In this document: positions 1-7,993 of the stretch, in pieces | Numbering within the stretch: position 1 is the stretch's first letter | How the letters are laid out: every line of letters starts with the position of its first letter | Origin: Haloarchaeobius iranensis | GTDB lineage: Archaea; Halobacteriota; Halobacteria; Halobacteriales; Natrialbaceae | DNA length: 64,000 bases | Assembly: GCF_900103505.1 (NCBI RefSeq) | Contig: NZ_FNIA01000014.1 | Location: forward strand, 28,688-92,687 | Reading direction: 5' to 3' | The notes under the pieces: model-generated | The model's input: the letters and a program-made list of their open reading frames with translations, nothing else | The model's database searches: none | What the model was told of the DNA's origin: nothing | Program-made: the position numbers and the translations under genes

Positions 1-256
1 ATATTTTTGAAGCTCTCAATGTGTTCCTGGGGCGTATTTAGAGTGCTTCTTCGTCGAAGATTATCTGGCAGAATAAGTATACCCCACCACTCGGCAAGCG
101 TTGGGTGGACGAGGGTTCAAATGCCAGCAGGCGACCAGACGCGGCGTGGTCTGAACACCACCGTTCCGTGGCCTGGGCGGGAGCGTGGCACACCCGGGAC
201 GGAGACGCTCGTGCCGCCTGTTCGCCACTCGAAACGGCGAGCGACGGCGCCGCCGT
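1..256. other. Intergenic, no gene recognised
   Basis: There is no credible reading frame in this stretch. It starts AT-rich, contains the TATA-like string AATAAGTATA near 73-82, and then becomes GC-rich. The short string GGGTTCAAAT near 112-121 resembles a tRNA T-loop, but the flanking bases do not pair into a T-stem, so no tRNA is called. Confidence 0.5.
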
Positions 257-1372
257 TCAACCGACGAGCGCGTCGACCGCAGCCGTCACCACCGCCGCCG
301 CCTGCTCGACGGCCTCGACGGTGACGTACTCCCGCGGGGCGTGTGCGACCGCACCCCCCTCGTCGGCCAGCACCCCCGGGCCGAAGACGACCGTCGGCGC
401 GTGCTCGGCGAAGTAAGATGCCTCCGTCGCCGCGGTGAACGGTCGGACCTCGCCAGCGCCGGCCTCCCGCATCGCCCGCACGACGGCAGCGTCCTCGTCG
501 GTCGCCCACGGTCCGAGGAACGGCGTCTCACGGTCGGTGAAGGCGAAGTCGACACCGACATCGTCGGGCACCGCCGCGCGGAGGTGCGCCAGCAGCGCCG
601 CCTGGAAGCCGTCGGCGGTCTCGGGTGGGACCGACCGGCGGTCCACCACCAGTCGTGCCCCAGCTGGCACCTGATTCGTCGCCGTTCCGCCCTCGACGGT
701 CGTCGGCGTGAGCGTCGCCTCGCCGAGCTGTGGGTGCTGACCAGGCGCCTTCTCGCGCTCGTCGAACGTCGCCAGCGCGTCGAGCACCGGTGCGAGTGCG
801 CCCACGGCGTTCACGCCAGCGGCAGGCTCTGCAGCGTGGGCGTTCTCGCCCGAGAGCGTCACCGTCCCCTGGAACCGGCCCTTGGCAGCGGTACAGACGT
901 CGAGGGCGGTCGGCTCGCCGACGACGACGGCGTCCGCGTCGGCGATTGCGGGGACTGGCCCACCGTCGTCCCCCGTGACGAGGTGGTGCGCGCCGGTCGA
1001 CAGTACCTCCTCGTCGGGAGTCACCGCCAGCGTCACCCGCCCGTCGCCGGGCTCCGTTGCCAGAAAGGCCGCGAGCAGCGCCGCAAGCGGCCCCTTCGCG
1101 TCGCAGGAGCCGCGCCCCCGAATCACGCGAGCCTCGGCGTCGTACTCGTAGGGAATGTGCGGCTGGACGGTGTCGATGTGCGTGTTCAGAACGACGTGCG
1201 GCTGCCCCGAGCCGCGTGTCGCGAGCACGTTGCCCGCGTCGTCGACCGTCGCGTCGACACCGTGCGTCTCGATCTCGTCCGCGAGGAGCGTCCGCATCTC
1301 GGAGACGTCCTCGTGTGAGGCGACCGGTACCGCCCGGTGCAGGAACTCGACGGGGTCGAACGCCTCGCCCAT
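257..1372 (-). CDS. dapE: Succinyl-diaminopimelate desuccinylase (M20 family)
   Basis: The protein (371 aa) removes succinate from N-succinyl-LL-diaminopimelate to give LL-DAP, in the succinylase branch of lysine synthesis. It has the M20 dinuclear metal layout. H65 and D67 lie in a THIDTV motif, D91 in a GSCDAKG motif, and the catalytic and ligand glutamates E121/E122 in PDEE. The lid-domain stretch NAHAAEPAAGVNA at about 176-188 is also typical of the family. It is the last gene of a six-gene operon, and its ATG shares one base with the dapF stop. Related M20 enzymes (ArgE, LysK) look similar, but the neighbouring dapD, dapB and dapF make DapE the best reading. Confidence 0.93.
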   Translation of the reverse strand: MGEAFDPVEFLHRAVPVASHEDVSEMRTLLADEIETHGVDATVDDAGNVLATRGSGQPHVVLNTHIDTVQPHIPYEYDAEARVIRGRGSCDAKGPLAALLAAFLATEPGDGRVTLAVTPDEEVLSTGAHHLVTGDDGGPVPAIADADAVVVGEPTALDVCTAAKGRFQGTVTLSGENAHAAEPAAGVNAVGALAPVLDALATFDEREKAPGQHPQLGEATLTPTTVEGGTATNQVPAGARLVVDRRSVPPETADGFQAALLAHLRAAVPDDVGVDFAFTDRETPFLGPWATDEDAAVVRAMREAGAGEVRPFTAATEASYFAEHAPTVVFGPGVLADEGGAVAHAPREYVTVEAVEQAAAVVTAAVDALVG

Positions 1373-2250
1373 CAGTCGGCCGCCGGCGGCGTCACAGGCA
1401 CCTCGCCGTCGAACTCGTGCGCGACGGGACCGTAGAGGACGGCCGGGCCGTCGTCCGGCACCTCCACGCGGAGGTCCCCGCCCGGGGGCGAGACGGTGAC
1501 GACGTCGTCCTCGCAGCGTCCGAGGTGGGCTGCGACGGCGGCGATAGCCACCGCACCGGTGCCACAGGAGAGCGTCTCACCCTCGACGCCACGCTCGAAC
1601 GTGCGCTGGTCGTAGCCGCCGTCGTCGCGTGGCGCGGCAAACGTGACGTTCGCACCCTCGGGAAAGACGTCGTGGTGGCGGATCGGCGGCGCGTCGGACT
1701 CGAGGTCGACCGCGTCGACGTCGTCGACGAAGACGACCGCGTGCGGCACGCCCGTGTTGATACCGGTGACGGCGTAGCCCTCGAGCTGGCCCTCGACGAG
1801 CGGCTCGTCGCGGTCCAGCGGAACGACCTCCGGTGCGAAGGAGGGCTCGCCCATCTCGATGGCGACGAGGTCGTCGCCGTCGGCGACGGGGACCCGGCGT
1901 GCGTGCCGGGTGCCCGCCTGGGTGTCGATCATGACCTCGCTCGCGCCGGTGCGGGCCATCGCCCACTCGGCCGCGACGCGGGCGCCGTTGCCGCACATCT
2001 CGGCGGTCGAGCCGTCGGGCTGGACGAGCGTCATGACGACGCGGGGTGGGCTGTACTTCTCCTCGAGCGCGAGGAAGAGCACGCCGTCCGCGCCGCGTCG
2101 CTCGTCGCCGTCGATGCCGTCGGTACGGTCGCAGTGGTGTGCCGCGAACGCACCCCGGTTTGGGACGTACTCGTCCGCGTCGACGACGATGAAGTCGTTG
2201 CCGGTGCCGTGGTACTTGCCGTATCGTACGTGTCGTTGTGAGATGCTCAT
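1372..2250 (-). CDS. dapF: Diaminopimelate epimerase
   Basis: The enzyme converts LL-DAP to meso-DAP. It has the two cysteines of this cofactor-independent epimerase: C86 in EMCGNGAR and C229 in LSCGTGA, in a 292-residue protein of usual length. The N-terminal KYHGTGNDF segment is the first family motif. I chose the ATG at 2250, which gives MSISQRHVRYGKYHG. The frame stays open far upstream, but that part is the opposite-frame shadow of lysA. The start overlaps the lysA stop by 4 bases (ATGA), which suggests translational coupling. Confidence 0.95.
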   Translation of the reverse strand: MSISQRHVRYGKYHGTGNDFIVVDADEYVPNRGAFAAHHCDRTDGIDGDERRGADGVLFLALEEKYSPPRVVMTLVQPDGSTAEMCGNGARVAAEWAMARTGASEVMIDTQAGTRHARRVPVADGDDLVAIEMGEPSFAPEVVPLDRDEPLVEGQLEGYAVTGINTGVPHAVVFVDDVDAVDLESDAPPIRHHDVFPEGANVTFAAPRDDGGYDQRTFERGVEGETLSCGTGAVAIAAVAAHLGRCEDDVVTVSPPGGDLRVEVPDDGPAVLYGPVAHEFDGEVPVTPPAAD

Positions 2251-3563
2251 TCTGGTACCTCCGGTCTCGTGACGTCGGCGAGCGTCTCGCGCCGTCGCGA
2301 GAGCGTCGCCCTCCCTGCCGCGATAGAGACCGTGGCTGGTCGCGGGCGGGAGTTGTAGTGGCTCGCCATCTCGTAGCCGTACGCGCCGGCGTTGCCGACG
2401 GCGAGCGTATCGCCGCGCTCCGGGGCAGGGAGCGGGCGGTCCGTACAGAACGTGTCCGAACTCTCGCATATGGGGCCGGCGACGGTCTGGGCGACCGTCT
2501 CGCGGCCGTCCGCGGAGCAGTTCCGAATCGCGTGGTACGCGCCGTACATCGCGGGGCGCGCGAGCGTCGTCATGCCGGCGTCGACGCCGGTGACGACGGT
2601 GTCGGGCGCCTCCTTGACCGTGTTGACCGTGGTCAGGAGCACGCCCGCGTCGGCCACCATGTAGCGGCCGGGCTCGACCCGGAGCGTCGCGTCCACGTCG
2701 CCGAGGGCGTCGCGGGTGGCCGCGGCGACGGCGTCGAGGTCGAGGGGGTCGTCGTCCTGGTGGTAGGGGACGCCGAAACCCCCGCCCACGTCGACGAACT
2801 CCAGGTCGAACGGAGCCTCGCGAGCGAGGTCGCCCATCCGACCGACGAGCTCGCGGTGGGCCGCGAGGTCCTCGGCGTCGCTGATGCCCGAGCCTGCGTG
2901 TGCGTGGACGCCGACCACGTCGAAGTCGTACCCGTCGGCGGCGTCGAGTGCATCGAGTGCCCGGTCGTAGGGTACGCCGAAGGTTGCGTCGCCGCCGGTG
3001 CGGACCTTCTCGTGGTGGCCCGCCCCGACGCCGGGCGTGACCCGCAGGCAGCACCGGCCGTCGTAGCCGCGGTCTGCGAGTCGGTCGAGCGTGTCGAGCG
3101 CGCCGACCGTAACCGTCAGCTCGGGGTGCTCGCGCCAGCGGTCGACGACGAGGTCGAGGTCGCGTGCCGGCGGGTTGACCGCCGTGTACTGGATGCTCTC
3201 GGCGGGAACGCCGGCGTCGAGCGCCCGGAGCACCTCGCCGGCGCTCGCGCACTCGACGCCTGCTCCCTCGTCGGCGAGCGCGGCGAGCGCCCGGGGGAGC
3301 GCGTTGGCCTTCGCGGCGTAGTAGACGTCCGCGTCGGGGAACGCCGCCGCGAGCCTGCGGTAGTTCTCCCGGACGCGGTCGAGGTCGAGGACGTACAGCG
3401 GGCCACCGAAGTCGGTGACGAGGTCGCACAGAACGTCGGCGTCCCAGTCGTCGAGCCGACGGATGTCCGGGCCACCGTCGGCGGCGGGGCCGTCGTCGAA
3501 CGGCGCGCCGGTGGACGGGTCGTCACCGGCTTCCCGGTCGTTCCGCGCGACCTCGCCGTTCAT
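2247..3563 (-). CDS. lysA: Diaminopimelate decarboxylase
   Basis: This PLP enzyme of the alanine-racemase fold type decarboxylates meso-DAP to L-lysine, the final step of the pathway. K85 in YYAAKANAL is the Schiff-base lysine. The glycine-rich phosphate-binding stretch VDVGGGFGVPY follows, and PICESSDTF near the C-terminal third carries the active-site cysteine from the partner subunit. The first 40 or so residues are a poorly conserved acidic extension, common in haloarchaea. The gene overlaps dapF by 4 bases at its end and dapD by 4 bases at its start. Confidence 0.95.
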   Translation of the reverse strand: MNGEVARNDREAGDDPSTGAPFDDGPAADGGPDIRRLDDWDADVLCDLVTDFGGPLYVLDLDRVRENYRRLAAAFPDADVYYAAKANALPRALAALADEGAGVECASAGEVLRALDAGVPAESIQYTAVNPPARDLDLVVDRWREHPELTVTVGALDTLDRLADRGYDGRCCLRVTPGVGAGHHEKVRTGGDATFGVPYDRALDALDAADGYDFDVVGVHAHAGSGISDAEDLAAHRELVGRMGDLAREAPFDLEFVDVGGGFGVPYHQDDDPLDLDAVAAATRDALGDVDATLRVEPGRYMVADAGVLLTTVNTVKEAPDTVVTGVDAGMTTLARPAMYGAYHAIRNCSADGRETVAQTVAGPICESSDTFCTDRPLPAPERGDTLAVGNAGAYGYEMASHYNSRPRPATVSIAAGRATLSRRRETLADVTRPEVPE

Positions 3564-4387
3564 TCGCGCAGCACCTCCTCGCGCTGGGTTGCTTCCAAGG
3601 TCTCAGCCTCCAGTCCGGTGGCGACGACGGCGGGCTTGTACGCGCCGCCGTCGATGAGGTCGTGCTCGCCGAGCGAGGACTCGACGAACCGCTGGAACGC
3701 CCGGCGCTCGGGCGGCAGCTCGCCGTACAGGACCGCCTCCTCGACGAGGTCGTAGACGGGGATTCTGGGCGTGAGCAGCGTGTTCTCGCCGACGACGGAG
3801 CCTTCGCCGACGACGAAGCCCGAGGTGACCCGACAGCCAGCGCCGAGCGAGACGCCGTCCTCGACGACGACCGGTGCGCCCTCGACGGGTTCGAGGACGC
3901 CGCCGACGAGCGTGTTCGCACCGAGCTTCACCTCAGCACCGATCTGGGCGCAGGAGCCGACGGTGTCACAGGAATCGACGAGCGTACCGTCGCCGACGTG
4001 CGCGCCGATGTTGACGAAGCTCGGGCTCATCAGGATGCAGTCCGTGCCGACGTGTGCGCCAGCCCGGACGACGGTGCCGTCGGGCGTGTTCCGGCTGCCA
4101 CGCGCGCCGAGGTCGCTCGTGTCCTGCAGCGGGAGCACGTCGTTGTACGTGACGCCGCCGTAATCGTACGTCGAGATGTCGTGGCAGACGAAGTTCAGCA
4201 GCACGCCCTGCTTCACCCACTCGTTCGCTTCCCAGGACCCGTCACGCTTCTCGGCGGCGCGGGCCTCGCCGGCTTCGAGGGCCCCGAGCAACGCGTGGAG
4301 CACGTCGTGGGTCTCGGGGGCGTCGGTGTCGAGTTCGCCCGCCTCGTGGCGCGCCCAGAGGTCCCGGACGTCGGCTTCGAGGCTCAT
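3560..4387 (-). CDS. dapD: Tetrahydrodipicolinate N-succinyltransferase
   Basis: The enzyme transfers succinate from succinyl-CoA to the tetrahydrodipicolinate ring-opened product. The 275-residue protein shows the left-handed beta-helix hexapeptide repeats between about 100 and 210 (for example VGTDCIL, VNIGAHVGDGTLVDSCDTVG, AQIGAEVKLGANTLVGG), as expected for this trimeric acyltransferase. The ATG at 4387 lies in an ATGA overlap with the dapB stop. An in-frame start 60 bases upstream exists but would run deeper into dapB, so I rejected it. With dapE in the operon this defines the succinylase route rather than the dehydrogenase or LL-aminotransferase route. Confidence 0.94.
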   Translation of the reverse strand: MSLEADVRDLWARHEAGELDTDAPETHDVLHALLGALEAGEARAAEKRDGSWEANEWVKQGVLLNFVCHDISTYDYGGVTYNDVLPLQDTSDLGARGSRNTPDGTVVRAGAHVGTDCILMSPSFVNIGAHVGDGTLVDSCDTVGSCAQIGAEVKLGANTLVGGVLEPVEGAPVVVEDGVSLGAGCRVTSGFVVGEGSVVGENTLLTPRIPVYDLVEEAVLYGELPPERRAFQRFVESSLGEHDLIDGGAYKPAVVATGLEAETLEATQREEVLRE

Positions 4388-5160
4388 GCGTCCACCTCCA
4401 GCACCGCTTCGAACTCGTACTGTCCGGCGTCGCGCCCGGCCAGCCACGCGGCCGCGTCGAGCGCCCCCTCGGCGAACACCCGGCGCGACTCGGCGCGGTG
4501 GGTGAGCCGGAGTTCCTCGCGGCCGCCGGCGAGCCAGACCTCGTGCACGCCGGTCACGTCGCCCGCGCGGACGGCGTGGACGCCGACCTCATCCTCGGCG
4601 CGCGGTGCCTCGCCCTCGCGACCGTGGACCCGCGGCGACTCGCCGCGGACGTCGTCGACCGCGTCGAGCAGCGACAGCGCCGTGCCGGAGGGCGCGTCGG
4701 TCTTGCCGTCGTGGTGGGCCTCGACGAGCTCGACGTCGTAGTCCGCGAGCGCGCCGGCGGCCTCACCCACGAGCCGGGTGAGGACGGCGACACCCTTCGA
4801 GAAGTTCGGCGCGTGGAGCACCGGGACGGCGTCGGCCGCGTCGGCCAGTGCGCCCCGGTGGTCGTCGGTCAGTCCGGTGGTGCCCGTCACGAGCGCGACG
4901 CCCGCGTCGGCGCAGGCGGCGGCGTAGTCCACGAGTGCGCTCGGCGCGGTGAAGTCGACGAGGACGTCGACCTCGTGTGCCGCGAGCGCGTCGGCGAGGT
5001 CGGCATCGGGGACGATTTCGGTGTCCGCGTCGACGGCAGTCGGGCCGACAGCGTCGGGCTCGGACGAGACGGCCAGCACCACGCGCTCCGCGCGGTCGGC
5101 CGCGGCGGCGAGTACCTCGCCACCCATCCGTCCGGACGCGCCCGTGACGGCCAGTCGCAT
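4384..5160 (-). CDS. dapB: 4-hydroxy-tetrahydrodipicolinate reductase
   Basis: This NAD(P)H-dependent reductase acts on the DapA product. The N-terminal Rossmann motif is VTGASGRMGGEVL. GTTGL and HAPNFSKGVAVL carry the nucleotide and substrate loops, and EAHHDGKTDAPSGTA carries the catalytic histidine pair and the conserved lysine. At 258 aa it is of normal length. Its start codon shares one base with the dapA stop, and its end overlaps dapD by 4 bases, so the whole cluster reads as one message. Confidence 0.95.
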   Translation of the reverse strand: MRLAVTGASGRMGGEVLAAAADRAERVVLAVSSEPDAVGPTAVDADTEIVPDADLADALAAHEVDVLVDFTAPSALVDYAAACADAGVALVTGTTGLTDDHRGALADAADAVPVLHAPNFSKGVAVLTRLVGEAAGALADYDVELVEAHHDGKTDAPSGTALSLLDAVDDVRGESPRVHGREGEAPRAEDEVGVHAVRAGDVTGVHEVWLAGGREELRLTHRAESRRVFAEGALDAAAWLAGRDAGQYEFEAVLEVDA

Positions 5161-6080
5161 CAGTTGCTCACCTCCGCGAGGTGGTCGTCGGTCCCGCTGT
5201 CTTCGAGGTCCGCCAGCAGGTCGGCCAGCGGCTCGACGTGCTCCTCGGAGAGGCGCGTGAGGGGCAGCCGCAGGTGCGGCGGCGCGTGGCCCCGGATGTG
5301 CAGCGCCTCCTTCACCGGGATGGGATTGGTCTCGACGAACAGTTCGCGGGTGAGCGGCGCGAGCTCGTGGTGAAGCTCGCGTGCACGCTCGTAGTCGTCG
5401 TCGAGGGCAGCCTGGACGAGTGCGCAGGTCCGCTCGGGCTCGACGTTGGCGACCACCGAGATGGTGCCGACGCCGCCGACCGAGCAGACGGGGAGCGTGA
5501 GGCCGTCGTCGCCGGAGAGCACCGCGAACGCCTCGTCACGGGTGCGCTCGCAGACCTCGCTGATGGCCCCGAGGTCGCCGTTGGCGGCCTTGAAGCCCGC
5601 GACGTTCTCGTGGGCCGCGAGTTCGACGACGGTGTCGGGCGAGAGTCCCTGGCCCGTACGCGAGGGCACGTCGTAGACGATCTGTGGGACATCGACCTCG
5701 TCGGCGATGGTACGGTAGTGCTCGACCAGACCGTCCTGCTCGGGCTTGTTGTAGTACGGCGAGATGAGCAGGAGCGCGTCGGCACCGGCCGCGACGGACC
5801 GGCGCGAGAGCGACAGCGCCTCGGCGGTGTTGTTGCTGCCGGAGCCGGCGATGACTGGCACGTCGTCGACAGCGTCGGCGACGGCCGCGACCACGTCGAC
5901 GTGTTCGTCGTGGCTGAGGGTCGCGGACTCGCCGGTCGAGCCGACGGGGACGATGCCGTCGACGCCTGCAGTCTCCAGGCGCTCGACGTTCGCGCGGAGT
6001 GTGTCGTAGTCGATGCTGCCGTCGTCGTGAAACGGTGTCGTGATGGCGGGGTAGACGCCACTGAGTTCGATTGTCGTCAT
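5160..6080 (-). CDS. dapA: 4-hydroxy-tetrahydrodipicolinate synthase
   Basis: The enzyme condenses pyruvate with aspartate semialdehyde. It is a TIM-barrel class I aldolase with the Schiff-base lysine K164 (GFKAANGDL), the GSTGES loop at 47-52 and the Y136 of YDVPSRTG. The ATG at 6080 gives MTTIELSGVYPAITTPF, which matches the usual family start and a length of 306 aa. The longer open frame to 6164 adds 28 atypical basic residues and is not favoured. It is the first gene of the lysine operon. A TATA-like CTTTACAGG (minus strand, about 6191-6199) would leave a leader of roughly 80-90 nt. Confidence 0.95.
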   Translation of the reverse strand: MTTIELSGVYPAITTPFHDDGSIDYDTLRANVERLETAGVDGIVPVGSTGESATLSHDEHVDVVAAVADAVDDVPVIAGSGSNNTAEALSLSRRSVAAGADALLLISPYYNKPEQDGLVEHYRTIADEVDVPQIVYDVPSRTGQGLSPDTVVELAAHENVAGFKAANGDLGAISEVCERTRDEAFAVLSGDDGLTLPVCSVGGVGTISVVANVEPERTCALVQAALDDDYERARELHHELAPLTRELFVETNPIPVKEALHIRGHAPPHLRLPLTRLSEEHVEPLADLLADLEDSGTDDHLAEVSN

Positions 6081-6432
6081 TTCGTTCGGGTTTCGTCGGG
6101 AGTCGTCGGTCGTCACACGGTTCAGAAGTCGAGTGCACCCGGAACGGGGTCGCCACGCCCGCACCGAGCACTTACCGTGTGTAGAATTTCCCTGTAAAGC
6201 CGAAACCGAACGCGCCGCTCTGCTCGGGTCGAACCCGGCTGGGAGCGGCGTCTATCATCACATGGTTCACGGAGCGCGACCGGTATAACGCTTGTGCTGA
6301 CCGGCAGAAGCTGTCGCGGGTCGAGGTGAGTGACATGGGTTGCAGTGACGTGGTCGCACCCCCACGCCGGTGCGAACCCGTTGCACCTTTGGACGGCGTT
6401 TAAGTTGCACGCGCCGCAACGGCCGTCTACAT
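6081..6432. promoter_or_regulatory. Divergent promoter region of dapA and htpX
   Basis: This spacer separates the lysine operon from htpX. The htpX core promoter is TTTAAG at 6399-6404, 29 nt before the ATG, which fits a leaderless transcript. The hexamer GTTGCA occurs at 6339-6344, 6380-6385 and 6404-6409, and its complement TGCAAC at 6434-6439, so copies flank the TATA box. GGTGC-N9-GCACC at 6369-6387 is a dyad just upstream of the TATA. These are candidate operator elements and no regulator is identified. Confidence 0.5.
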
Positions 6433-7263
6433 ATGCAACACACGGGTCTCAAGCTCAGGATGGCGTTCGTCGGCACCATCCTGTTCGGCTTCTACTCCGG
6501 GCTGGCGCTCGTCGCGCTCAGCGTGTTCGGCACCGGCGTCTGGCCGTTCGTCGCCGTCGGGACGCTGCTGTTCGTCGGCGTCCAGTACAAGATCGGCAAG
6601 TGGGCCGCGCTCCGCAGCGTCGGCGCACAGGACATGCCCGAGGACGAGTTCCGCGAGATACACCGCATGGTCGAGGACCTCTCCGAGGAGATGGAGATCG
6701 AGAAGCCCGAGCTCAAGCTCGCCCGTATGGGCGTCCCCAACGCCTTCGCCACCGGGCGCAAGGGTGCGGGCGTCGTCGTCGTCTCCACCGAGCTCCTGCA
6801 GGTGCTCGAACCCGACGAGGTCGAGGCAGTGCTCGCCCACGAGCTCGCGCACATCAAGAACCGCGACGTGGTGACGATGGTCGTCGGGCAGTCCATCGCC
6901 GCCATGATCGGCATCGCCGTCCAGTGGGTCGTCATCCTTGCCGGCGACAACGCCATCGTCGACTGGGTCCTCGGTTGGATCGCCGGCATGGTCGCCCAGA
7001 TGCTCGTCATGGTGTTCGTGCTCGCTATCTCCCGGTACCGCGAGTACGTCGCCGACGCCGACGCCCGCCAGTACGTCGGCAGCGGCGACCCCCTCGCCCG
7101 CGCGCTCCAGAAGATCCAGGTCACCAGCGAGAGCGCCGGCGAGACGCGCATCGACAGCAGCACCGCCGCGCTCTGCATCTTCGACAGCGACAGGAGCTTC
7201 CTCCGGCGGGTTCTCGCGACCCACCCGCCGGTCGAGAAGCGCATCGAGCGGCTGCAGTCCTGA
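6433..7263 (+). CDS. htpX: HtpX-like M48 membrane metalloprotease
   Basis: This integral-membrane zinc protease is implicated in quality control of membrane proteins. Two N-terminal membrane helices (about 10-30 and 34-52) precede the catalytic domain. HELAH at 136-140 is the HExxH zinc site and the glutamate of SRYREYVADADA is the third ligand. A second hydrophobic block at about 155-200 is typical of HtpX. I chose the ATG at 6433, giving MQHTGLKLRMAFVG, because the TATA box at 6399-6404 lies 29 nt upstream. The longer frame from 6370 would include the TATA box itself. Confidence 0.93.
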   Translation: MQHTGLKLRMAFVGTILFGFYSGLALVALSVFGTGVWPFVAVGTLLFVGVQYKIGKWAALRSVGAQDMPEDEFREIHRMVEDLSEEMEIEKPELKLARMGVPNAFATGRKGAGVVVVSTELLQVLEPDEVEAVLAHELAHIKNRDVVTMVVGQSIAAMIGIAVQWVVILAGDNAIVDWVLGWIAGMVAQMLVMVFVLAISRYREYVADADARQYVGSGDPLARALQKIQVTSESAGETRIDSSTAALCIFDSDRSFLRRVLATHPPVEKRIERLQS

Positions 7264-7265
7264 GC

Positions 7266-7279
7266 GCCGATTTTTCGGC
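7266..7279 (+). terminator. Terminator-like hairpin after htpX
   Basis: GCCGA-TTTT-TCGGC forms a 5-bp stem two bases after the htpX stop codon and is followed by a T-rich stretch (TGTTTTCG). It is a plausible transcription end for htpX. Archaeal termination depends mainly on T-runs, so the stem may not be needed. Confidence 0.4.
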
Positions 7280-7328
7280 TGTTTTCGCTGTCCGAGCAGT
7301 CCGCGGTAGCGCGCTCGAACCCCTCGGA

Positions 7329-7347
7329 GTTTACATATATTGTAAAC
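7329..7347. promoter_or_regulatory. Dyad GTTTAC-N7-GTAAAC with TATA core
   Basis: This is a perfect 6-bp inverted repeat with a 7-base centre (ATATATT); the outermost flanking A and T extend the pairing to 7 bp. The centre can act as a TATA box. The same arms with the same 7-base spacing recur at 52525-52543 before a helix-turn-helix gene. Confidence 0.5.
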
Positions 7348-7611
7348 TTTCCACCACCGGCGCGCGCTGACGAGCGTGCCGAGCGGTGCGCGGTTCGGAG
7401 TGAGCGCTAGCGGGCGAGAACCGCGACTGCGAACGGGGAGCTTGCGACCCGTGAGCCCCCGCGAGGCCGCGAGTCGCCAGCGTGCGAGGGATGAGCGAGG
7501 GAGCCTGCGACCGAGCGAAGAGGCTGGGGAGGCGTGAGGTGCGGTGCGGTTTGCTGTCGGGCGGGAATGAAAGGGGCGAGCTTTTCGACGAACCCGGCCG
7601 AAGCAAGCGAC

Positions 7612-7779
7612 GCGAGAGCGGAGCTCTCGCTAGTCTGAGCGCGTACGCTCAGGCACCGGAACGGAGTGAGGAGCGGTCACGAGACGCTCGCGTCTCGTGA
7701 GCATCTCGCAGAAGCGAAGCTTCTGCGGACTCGTCGGAAACCTCCGGTTTCCGAGACACCGGAAATCGGAGATTTCCGG
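7612..7779. repeat. Array of six short perfect hairpins
   Basis: Six inverted repeats lie in succession: 7612-7630 (8-bp stem, GGA loop), 7636-7651 (6-bp, CGTA loop), 7678-7699 (9-bp, CTCG loop), 7707-7727 (8-bp, CGAAG loop), 7734-7754 (9-bp, TCC loop) and 7759-7779 (9-bp, GGA loop). The stems are perfect but differ in sequence, so this is not a simple tandem repeat. The function is unknown; structured RNA or a remnant palindromic element are both possible. Confidence 0.7.
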
Positions 7780-7993
7780 GGACGCAGCGAGGTCTCCGCG
7801 AGCGTGCGAGCGGCGGGCAGCGAGACGACAGAGGAGTCTCGCCAGGCCCGGGAGTCGAAACGCTCGGGGCTTTCTGGTTCTTCGCGGTGGAGTCTATTCA
7901 CACAGTCCACGGGGTTATCTGGCTGTTCGCAGGGGCAGTGAGTTGCACGAGTGCTGGCGAACAGTCGCCCAGAGAACTCCGAACTGCAAACAG

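Larger units (their letters stand above)
7264..7993. other. 730-base gene-free region with promoter-like dyad and hairpin array
   Basis: No credible protein frame is present on either strand. The region begins with a terminator-like hairpin after htpX, then a 19-bp dyad with an embedded TATA (7329-7347). A purine-rich low-complexity part follows, with repeated GAGCGAG and GCGAGG words (about 7380-7600). Six separate hairpins sit at 7612-7779. Bases 7780-7990 hold further weak inverted repeats. The purine-rich part resembles, from memory, a sequence type that recurs between genes of many haloarchaea. The layout would fit a structured non-coding transcript starting near 7355, which is inference. 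Confidence 0.5.

Noticed and set aside
105..135. tRNA-like T-loop (GGGTTCAAAT) suggesting a tRNA 3' end
   Set aside because: The bases on each side of the loop do not form a T-stem, and no anticodon or acceptor stem is found upstream.
1372..3429. One 685-codon frame spanning dapF and much of lysA
   Set aside because: Only the part from 2250 is dapF; the rest is a very arginine-rich shadow of lysA on the same strand in another frame.
7612..7779. CRISPR array
   Set aside because: The hairpins differ in sequence and have no regular repeat-spacer pattern.
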